Below are positions 58,620 through 64,000 of a stretch of 64,000 nt of DNA, piece by piece. Below the pieces are notes generated by a model, which did not search any database, had not been told where the DNA came from, and saw only the letters and a program-made list of their open reading frames with translations. This DNA comes from Streptomyces sp. RerS4. Lineage in GTDB: Bacteria > Actinomycetota > Actinomycetes > Streptomycetales > Streptomycetaceae. Position 1 is the first letter of the stretch. Each line of letters starts with the position of its first letter. Location: positions 4,698,501 to 4,762,500 of the forward strand of contig NZ_CP097322.1 in the NCBI RefSeq assembly GCF_023515955.1, read 5' to 3'. A program made the translations under genes and the position numbers.

Positions 58620-59192
58620 ATGGCGACGGCCCGGGAATCCTTGCTGCGAGCCGCCGAAGCGGCCCTGGCCGCCCGACCCTGGCCCGAGGTACGGATGGTC
58701 GAGGTGGCGGCCGCCGCCGGGGTGTCCCGGCAGAGCCTCTACAACGAGTTCGGCGACAAGGAGGGCCTCGGGCACGCCCTCATCCGGCGGGCTGCCGACC
58801 GCTACCTCGACGGGGTGGACCGCGCGCTGACACCCGGCGAGGCCGGGGCCGACGCCGCGCCGCCGCTCGCCGCGCTCGCGGAGTGGACCGTACGGGCGGC
58901 CCGCGCGCGGCCCCTCGTACGGGCCCTGCTCACCGGCGCCTGGAGCCCCGCCCTGCCCGCGCCGCCCCCGCCCGGTGGCCGGCGGCCGCTGGGGCCGGGG
59001 GAGCTGGTCCGTGCCGTACGCGACCGGGCGGCGGCGCCGGCTCCGCAGGACGCGTGGCGCTGCGAGCTGGCCGTGCGCCTCGCGCTGTCCTACGTGGTGG
59101 CGCCGGGCGAGGAGGAGGGCACGCGGGAGTTGCTGCGGCTGCTCACGAGCGGGCCCGTCAGTGCGCCGAACCGGACAGCTGAAGGCCGATGA
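58620..59192 (+). CDS. TetR family transcriptional regulator
   Basis: A 190-residue repressor with the helix-turn-helix EVAAAAGVSRQSLYNEFGDKEGL at about 28-50. The C-terminal domain is Ala/Pro-rich and unlike characterised ligand-binding types. GGGGGAGG lies 6 nt before the ATG. It converges with an SMR transporter gene, and their 3' ends overlap by 35 bp, an arrangement typical of a repressor and the efflux pump it controls. Confidence 0.9.
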   Translation: MATARESLLRAAEAALAARPWPEVRMVEVAAAAGVSRQSLYNEFGDKEGLGHALIRRAADRYLDGVDRALTPGEAGADAAPPLAALAEWTVRAARARPLVRALLTGAWSPALPAPPPPGGRRPLGPGELVRAVRDRAAAPAPQDAWRCELAVRLALSYVVAPGEEEGTRELLRLLTSGPVSAPNRTAEGR

Positions 59193-59481
59193 CCCCGATG
59201 ATCACCAGCGAAATCGAGACGAGTTTCAGGGTCGAGACGAGGTCCCCGAGGAAGACCATGCCGTAGATCGCGGTGCCGGCCGCCCCGATGCCCGTCCACA
59301 CCGCGTACGCGGGCCCCACGTCCAGTTTCTTCAGCGCCAGCGTCAACAACCCGAAGCTGCCCAGGGCGAAGCAGGCGAAGGCGACCGTCGGCCACAGTCG
59401 GGTGAAGCCGTGGGACAGCTTCAGGCACACCGCGAAACCGGTTTCGAGCAGTCCCGCGACCACGACCAGAAGCCACGCCAT
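59158..59481 (-). CDS. Small multidrug resistance (SMR) transporter
   Basis: A 107-residue four-helix membrane protein. The first helix ends GLLETGFAVCLK with the essential Glu, and YAVWTGIGAAGTAIYG is the SMR dimer motif. The sequence is nearer the SugE/Gdx (guanidinium exporter) branch than EmrE. It functions as a proton-coupled antiporter dimer. GGGGAGG precedes the ATG by 7 nt. Its stop lies inside the converging TetR gene. A palindrome upstream may be the TetR site. Confidence 0.92.
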   Translation of the reverse strand: MAWLLVVVAGLLETGFAVCLKLSHGFTRLWPTVAFACFALGSFGLLTLALKKLDVGPAYAVWTGIGAAGTAIYGMVFLGDLVSTLKLVSISLVIIGVIGLQLSGSAH

Positions 59482-59498
59482 GTCGAAAGCCTCCCCGC

Positions 59499-59508
59499 GT
59501 CACGTGAC
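59499..59508. promoter_or_regulatory. Candidate operator upstream of the SMR gene
   Basis: GTCACGTGAC is a perfect palindrome 18 bp upstream of the SMR start, with a GCGTCAC half-site repeated at 59512. Confidence 0.4.
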
Positions 59509-59573
59509 ATCGCGTCACTTGGTGCGATTATGCATTCACCGGACATGGCGTGGTGCAAACCCCGCCGTCGCGA

Positions 59574-60584
59574 TCAGTCGCCCTCGCGACGCTCCCGCGT
59601 CCGCAGCAGCCGTCGCAGCGAATACAGCCGCGCCGGGTCCGCGTGACCCTCCTCCACCCACCGGTCGAGCGCGCAGTCCGGCTCGTCGTGGCTACAGGCC
59701 CGCGGGCAGCCCTCCGTACCCTCCACCAGGTCGGGGAAGGCGAGGATCACCCGGGACGGATCCACGTGGTGCAGGCCGAAGGAGCGCACGCCCGGGGTGT
59801 CGATGACCCAGCCGTCCCCCGAGGGCAGCGGCAGGGCGAGCGCCGAGGTGGTGGTGTGCCGGCCGCGACCGGTGACGGCGTTGACGTGGCCGGTGGCCCG
59901 CTGGCGGCCCTCGGCAACCAGCGAGTTCACCAGCGTCGTCTTGCCGACGCCGGAATGTCCGACGAACGCGGTGATCCGGCCGTCGAGGCGCTCGCGCACC
60001 CGGTCGGCCGCGTCCCCCGTCGCCAACTCCTCGCGGTTGGTGACGACGTAGTTCACGCCGAGCGTCGCGTAGATCTCCAGGATCTTGTCGGCGGAGGTGA
60101 GGTCGGACTTCGTGAGCACGAGCAGGGGCTCCAGCCCCGCGTCGTACGCCGCCACCAGACACCGGTCGATCATCCGGGGCCGCGGCTCCGGGTCGGCCAG
60201 CGCCGTGACGATCGCCAACTGGTCGGCGTTCGCGACGACCACCCGCTCGTACGGATCGTCGTCGTCCGCCGTGCGCCGCAGGACGGACTTGCGCTCCTCG
60301 ATCCGCACGATGCGGGCGAGGGTGTCCTTCTTGCCGGACAGGTCACCGACGATCCAGACCCGGTCGCCGACCACCGCCGCCTTGCGGCCCAGCTCCCGGG
60401 CCTTCATCGCGGTGATCGTGCGGTCCTCGACCAGACAGGTCAGCCGGCCGCGGTCGACGGTCAGGACGAAGCCCTCGGCCGCGTCCTCGTGCTTGGGCCG
60501 GATGCTGGTCCGCGGCCGGTTGCCCTTCGGGTTGGGCCGCTGGCGGATGTCGTCCTCATCGGTGTGCTTGCCGTACCTGCGCAT
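59574..60584 (-). CDS. rsgA: Ribosome small subunit GTPase RsgA
   Basis: A 336-residue circularly permuted GTPase that checks late 30S assembly. LTKSDL (G4) precedes GHSGVGKTTL (G1), the permuted order. An N-terminal OB-like domain is at 30-115 and the zinc site CPRACSHDEPDC near 295-306. The gene is 9 bp downstream of aroA, so both are cotranscribed. M. tuberculosis Rv3228 has the same neighbour. Confidence 0.95.
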   Translation of the reverse strand: MRRYGKHTDEDDIRQRPNPKGNRPRTSIRPKHEDAAEGFVLTVDRGRLTCLVEDRTITAMKARELGRKAAVVGDRVWIVGDLSGKKDTLARIVRIEERKSVLRRTADDDDPYERVVVANADQLAIVTALADPEPRPRMIDRCLVAAYDAGLEPLLVLTKSDLTSADKILEIYATLGVNYVVTNREELATGDAADRVRERLDGRITAFVGHSGVGKTTLVNSLVAEGRQRATGHVNAVTGRGRHTTTSALALPLPSGDGWVIDTPGVRSFGLHHVDPSRVILAFPDLVEGTEGCPRACSHDEPDCALDRWVEEGHADPARLYSLRRLLRTRERREGD

Positions 60585-60593
60585 GACGGGGCC

Positions 60594-61943
60594 CTACGCT
60601 CCCGCTCCCCGCGGAGCTTGACCGAGCATGTCGGCCCACATCTTCGGGAAGTCCGGCAGGGTCTTCGCGGTCGTCGCCACGTTCTCGATCTCCACGCCCT
60701 TCACCGCGAGGCCGATCACCGCGCCGGCGGTCGCCATGCGGTGGTCGTCGTAGGTGTGGAAGACGCCGGCGCGCAGCGGGCGCGGACGGATGCGCAGGCC
60801 GTCGGCGGTCTCGGTGACGTCGCCGCCGAGCCCGTTGATCTCCGCCGTCAACGCCGCCAGCCGGTCCGTCTCGTGCAGCCGCAGGTGCGCGACGCCGCGC
60901 AGGATCGACTCCGAGTCGGCCAGGGCCGCGACCGCCGCGATGCCCGGGGTCAGCTCGCCGACCTCGCTCAGGTCCACGTCGATGCCGTGGATCTTGCCGG
61001 TGCCGGTGAAGACCAGCCCGGCGTCGGTCAGCTCGCAGGAGCCGCCCATCTCCGTGAAGATCCGGCGCAGCGCGTCACCGGGCTGGGTGGTGCGGCGCGG
61101 CCAGTCGGGGATGGTGACCGTACCGCCGGTGATCAGCGCGGCGGCCAGGAACGGCTGGGCGTTGGACAGGTCCGGCTCGACCACCATGTCGCGGCCGAGC
61201 AGCGCGCCCGGGGAGACCCGCCACACGTTCTTCTCGCCGCCGGACTCCGGGGTGTCGACCTGGGCGCCCGCCGCGCGCAGCATCTCGACCGTCATCCGGA
61301 TGTGCGGCATCGACGGCAGGGTCGCGCCGGTGTGGCGGACCTCCACGCCCTGGTTGAAGCGCGGCGCGGACAGCAGCAGCGCCGAGACGAACTGGGAGGA
61401 GTTGGAGGCGTCGATCTCGACCGTGCCGCCCTCCAGGGCCCCGCCGCCCTGGACGGTCAGCGGCAGCGCGCCCCGGCCGTCGTCGTCGATGCGGGCGCCG
61501 AGGGCGCGCAGGGCGGTGATGACCTGGCCGAGGGGGCGCTCGTAGGAGCGCGGGTCGCCGTCGAAGCGGATGTCGCCGTCCGCGAGGGTGGCGACGGGCG
61601 GCAGGAAGCGCATGACCGTGCCCGCGTTGCCGACGTCGACGGTGGCCGGGCCGTGCAGGGCGGCCGGGATGATCCGCCAGGCCTCGCCGGTGTCGCCCTC
61701 GGTGGAGCTGGAGGAGACGGTCTCCTCGATGCCGACGCCCAGCGCGCGCAGCGCGTCCGACATCAGCTGCGAGTCACGCGAGCGCAGCGGACGACGCACC
61801 CAGCCCGGCTCGGCGGCCAGGGAGGCCAGCACGAGGGCTCGGTTGGTGACCGACTTGGAGCCCGGAACGGTGACGGTGGCGTGGACGGCACCGTCCGCGA
61901 GGGGGGCGGGCCAGAGGGGGTGGAGCGCGGGGGTCTCGGTCAT
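60594..61943 (-). CDS. aroA: EPSP synthase (3-phosphoshikimate 1-carboxyvinyltransferase)
   Basis: A 449-residue shikimate-pathway enzyme joining PEP to shikimate 3-phosphate. VPGSKSVTNRALVLA near 26-40 binds substrate, GNAGTVMRFLPP near 107-118 is the PEP-binding loop, and HETDRLAAL and YDDHRMAT match the family C-terminal motifs. Two repeated alpha/beta domains are complete. TAAAGT lies 7 nt before the ATG, so it is probably leaderless. It leads a two-gene operon with rsgA. Confidence 0.96.
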   Translation of the reverse strand: MTETPALHPLWPAPLADGAVHATVTVPGSKSVTNRALVLASLAAEPGWVRRPLRSRDSQLMSDALRALGVGIEETVSSSSTEGDTGEAWRIIPAALHGPATVDVGNAGTVMRFLPPVATLADGDIRFDGDPRSYERPLGQVITALRALGARIDDDGRGALPLTVQGGGALEGGTVEIDASNSSQFVSALLLSAPRFNQGVEVRHTGATLPSMPHIRMTVEMLRAAGAQVDTPESGGEKNVWRVSPGALLGRDMVVEPDLSNAQPFLAAALITGGTVTIPDWPRRTTQPGDALRRIFTEMGGSCELTDAGLVFTGTGKIHGIDVDLSEVGELTPGIAAVAALADSESILRGVAHLRLHETDRLAALTAEINGLGGDVTETADGLRIRPRPLRAGVFHTYDDHRMATAGAVIGLAVKGVEIENVATTAKTLPDFPKMWADMLGQAPRGAGA

Positions 61944-61950
61944 GGCCCCT

Positions 61951-61956
61951 ACTTTA
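61951..61956 (-). promoter_or_regulatory. -10 box of the aroA transcript
   Basis: TAAAGT on the minus strand is 7 nt before the aroA ATG. Confidence 0.5.
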
Positions 61957-61998
61957 GTGGCTTCCCCTGGCCACGGATTGTGAGCGCCGGCCCCTGTC

Positions 61999-62712
61999 TC
62001 AGAGGGCGAGCAGCCAACGCCCGCCGCCGATCAGCGAGCACAGCGCGACCGCGTGGAAGAACAGCAGCCAGACGACGGGATGCACGTGCGTGAGCCGCCC
62101 GAGCTGGTCGGCGTCGGAGTCCGGCGCTCCACCGCGCCTCCGCAACGCCTGGAGCTCGAAGACCGGCCGCACTCCACCCAGCAGCAGGAACCAGACCACC
62201 CCGTACGCGAACGCCGCCTGCACCTCGGCGGGCGCCAGCCAGGAGACGAGGACGAAGGCCGCGCCGGTCAGCACCACCGTCAGCACCCCGTAGGCGTTCC
62301 GGATCATCACCAGCATCGCCAGCAGCAGGGCCGTCGCCGCCCACAGCAGCAGGGTGATCCGGTGCGCCGACAGCAGGGCCGCGCCGCCGAGGCCCAGCAG
62401 GGACGGCGCCGTGTACCCGGCGGCGGCGGTGAGGATCATCCCGAGCCCGGTCGGCTTGCCGACGCTGACGGTGACCCCGCTGGTGTCCGAGTGCAGCCGG
62501 ATCCCGGCGAGCCGCCGCCCGGTCACTCGGGCGACGAGCCCGTGGCCGCCCTCGTGCGCGATGGTGATCGCGTTGCGGGACAGCCGCCACAGCGGCCCGG
62601 GTGCCACGGCGGCCAGCGCGACCAGGCCCGTGGCGGCCACGAGCCACCAGGGGGCTGCGGGCTGTATGCCGGTCAGCCGGTCCCAGAGACCGGCTGTCGA
62701 GAGGGTGTCCAT
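61999..62712 (-). CDS. M50-type site-2 membrane metallopeptidase
   Basis: A 237-residue integral membrane protease with seven or so helices. HEGGH at 53-57 is the zinc motif in a helix (AITIAHEGGHGLVARVTGRR), as in site-2 proteases. Other helices are LLLWAATALLLAMLVMIR and VVWLLFFHAVALCSLI. The Asp of the second M50 motif is not obvious. It probably cleaves a membrane-embedded substrate; which one is unknown. The start ATG lies in a GGAGTCCGCC context. It is divergent from yedK. Confidence 0.88.
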   Translation of the reverse strand: MDTLSTAGLWDRLTGIQPAAPWWLVAATGLVALAAVAPGPLWRLSRNAITIAHEGGHGLVARVTGRRLAGIRLHSDTSGVTVSVGKPTGLGMILTAAAGYTAPSLLGLGGAALLSAHRITLLLWAATALLLAMLVMIRNAYGVLTVVLTGAAFVLVSWLAPAEVQAAFAYGVVWFLLLGGVRPVFELQALRRRGGAPDSDADQLGRLTHVHPVVWLLFFHAVALCSLIGGGRWLLAL

Positions 62713-62765
62713 GGAGTGGCGGACTCCTTGCGGTGGTGGGCGGGGGCCATGGCAGTGTGTCAGCC

Positions 62766-63581
62766 ATGTGCGGAAGGTTTGCGGCGAGTCGGACGCCCGA
62801 GGAGCTGGCGGGGATATTCGGGGTCGAGCGGTGGGAGCCGCAGGAGACCCTGGCCCCGGACTGGAACGTGGCCCCGACCAAGCGGGTCCACGTCGTCCTC
62901 GACCGTCCCCTGAAGGACGCGCCGGACCCGCGTCCGGTTCGCCAGCTGCGCAGCCTGCGGTGGGGGCTGGTGCCGTCCTGGGCCAAGAGCCCCGAGGGCG
63001 CGGCCCGGATGATCAACGCGCGCTCGGAGACCCTGCACGAGAAGCCGTCGTTCCGGCGCCCCTTCGCGCAGCGCCGCTGCATCGTGCCCGCCGACGGCTA
63101 TTACGAGTGGGTCACCGCCCACGACGAGCGGCAGCTGGAGGTCGAGGGCAAGAAGAAGCGGGCCCGCAAGCAGCCCTACTTCGTCCTGCCGTCCGACGGC
63201 TCCGTCTTCGCGATGGCCGGCCTCTACGAGTTCTGGCGCGACCGGACCCTGCCCGACGAGCATCCCGACGCCTGGTGGGTGACCTGCTCGGTGATCACCG
63301 CCGAGGCGGAGACCGCCCCGCTCGGCGTGGGTCCGGCCGAGGGGCCGCGTTCGCTCGCCGAGATCCATCCCCGGATGCCGCTGATGCTGACCCCGGACCG
63401 CTGGGACGCCTGGCTGGACCCCGCCCGGACCGACGAGGACGAGCTGCGGGCCCTGCTGGCCCCGCCGCCGGGCGGCATGATGCGGGCCTACGCGGTGTCC
63501 ACCGCCGTGAGCAACGGACGCAACAACGGGCCCGAGCTGCTGGGCGAGCTGGCCGCGCCGGAGGAGGGCACGCTCTTCTGA
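62766..63581 (+). CDS. yedK: SRAP family abasic-site protein YedK/HMCES
   Basis: A 271-residue SOS-response-associated peptidase. The catalytic Cys2 follows the initiator Met (MCGRFA), with Asn34 in NVAPTK, Glu in GYYEWV and His in IHPRMP. The protein forms a stable thiazolidine crosslink with abasic sites in single-stranded DNA and so protects the replication fork. CAGTGT lies 7 nt before the ATG. Rv3226c, beside aroA, is the mycobacterial equivalent. Confidence 0.96.
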   Translation: MCGRFAASRTPEELAGIFGVERWEPQETLAPDWNVAPTKRVHVVLDRPLKDAPDPRPVRQLRSLRWGLVPSWAKSPEGAARMINARSETLHEKPSFRRPFAQRRCIVPADGYYEWVTAHDERQLEVEGKKKRARKQPYFVLPSDGSVFAMAGLYEFWRDRTLPDEHPDAWWVTCSVITAEAETAPLGVGPAEGPRSLAEIHPRMPLMLTPDRWDAWLDPARTDEDELRALLAPPPGGMMRAYAVSTAVSNGRNNGPELLGELAAPEEGTLF

Positions 63582-63583
63582 GG

Positions 63584-63648
63584 CGGGCTTGCGGGTCGGG
63601 CTTGCGGGTCGGGCTTGCGGGTCGGGCTTGCGGGTCGGGCCTCCGGGT
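63584..63648. repeat. 13-bp tandem repeats between yedK and the next gene
   Basis: Four perfect copies of CGGGCTTGCGGGT (63584, 63597, 63610, 63623) are followed by one degenerate copy. The tract starts 2 bp after the yedK stop. Confidence 0.85.
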
Positions 63649-63679
63649 CCGGCCCCCGTGGCCCCGGCAGGATGGGGGC

Positions 63680-64000
63680 ATGAGCACCCGTACCGAGCAC
63701 GTCGACACCCCGGCCGGGCCGGCCCGGATCACCTGGCACGACGCCGCCTCGCCCCGCCGCGTCCTCGCCCTGGGCCACGGCGCCGGAGGCGGCGTCGAAG
63801 CGCGGGACCTGGCCGCGCTCGCCGCCGCCCTGCCCGCCCTGGGCACCACCGTGGCCCTCGTCGAGCAGCCCTGGCGGGTCGCCGGCAAGAAGGTCGCCGC
63901 CGCCCCCAAGGTGCTCGACGAGGGCTGGCGGGCGCTGTGGCGGCCCTGACGCGGCCCGGACCGCCCGTCGTGGCCGGCGGGCGCAGCGCCGGGGCCCGGG
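63680..64000 (+). CDS. Alpha/beta hydrolase (KANL3/Tex30-like), frameshifted and cut by window end
   Basis: The first frame from ATG 63680 gives 89 residues (LALGHGAGGG near 30-39, VEQPWRVAGKK) and stops at 63949. The family-expected continuation ALTRPGPPVVAGGRSAGAR, with the nucleophile elbow GRSAGA, is found in another frame from about 63943 to the window end. One base is missing near 63940, in TGTGGCGGCC. CAGGAT is 6 nt before the ATG. The gene continues beyond the window. A sequencing indel is a likely explanation. Confidence 0.65.

Noticed and set aside
59482..59573. Guanidine riboswitch before the SMR gene
   Set aside because: The 92-nt interval lacks the paired hairpins with ACGR loops of mini-ykkC or the length needed for the other classes.

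Overview
The window is a piece of a high-GC actinobacterial chromosome. Gene content, GTG/TTG starts, the very high GC third-codon position and the gene order all point to the genus Streptomyces. The order broadly follows the S. coelicolor region that holds moeZ, adnAB, uvrD2, wblC and aroA, upstream of sigR. It also shares a conserved core with Mycobacterium tuberculosis from about Rv3193c to Rv3228. No plasmid, phage or large secondary-metabolite cluster is visible. Most of the DNA is ordinary core chromosome, with a few repeat-rich accessory patches.

Layout. 1-9030: a MarC-type tail, a 50-residue conserved protein, two alpha/beta hydrolases, a DEAD-box RNA helicase with a long basic tail, a ferritin-like protein, a DUF3107 protein, a TetR regulator and a membrane-anchored metzincin-like DUF3152 protein. 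9200-14060: four overlapping or closely packed genes (PelF-type glycosyltransferase, repeat-rich membrane protein, sugar-nucleotide epimerase, spherulin-4 family protein) that look like an exopolysaccharide locus related to Pel or galactosaminogalactan systems. 14100-19915: moeZ, preceded by a single CRISPR-repeat-like hairpin, then a secreted tripeptidyl-aminopeptidase-like lipoprotein and a large flippase-like membrane protein. 20035-32978: a DNA-repair island of an alkyltransferase-like protein, adnA, adnB, an M20 dipeptidase, nudC, mycoredoxin and uvrD2.

32979-38152: the antibiotic-stress regulator wblC (whiB7) with its AT-box promoter, a 109-codon upstream ORF and an attenuator, then a translationally coupled small protein, a Zn-ribbon protein, an ABC1/UbiB kinase, a ThiF protein with an RRE-like N-terminus and a YgjP-type metallopeptidase. 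38278-41430: a TerD-AIM24 fusion and two more AIM24 proteins. 41427-49445: a PAF-acetylhydrolase-like membrane protein, a response-regulator relic, NUDIX, a zinc-dependent protease, an SDR protein, moaE, a PDZ/Lon protease and a PPA1309 protein, with a MITE-like inverted repeat. 49605-57476: a UPF0182 protein, two identical initiator tRNA genes flanking a Sel1-repeat protein, catR and catalase, and a CBS protein. 57658-64000: hisN, TetR/SMR pair, rsgA-aroA operon, M50 protease, YedK and a hydrolase cut by the window edge.

The window carries several apparent single-base deletions, all shifting the frame the same way and all in GC-rich runs: three in the membrane gene near 11.7-12.0 kb, one in the TerD gene near 39.09 kb and one near 63.94 kb. 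Assembly or sequencing indels are a likely cause and should be excluded before calling these genes broken. A second window-wide pattern is a promoter -10 box placed 6-7 nt before the start codon at about a dozen genes, the signature of leaderless mRNAs. The items most worth following up are the Pel-like locus, the solitary CRISPR-like repeat against the moeZ ribosome-binding site, the wblC leader, the orphan ThiF/RRE gene and the TerD-AIM24 cluster.
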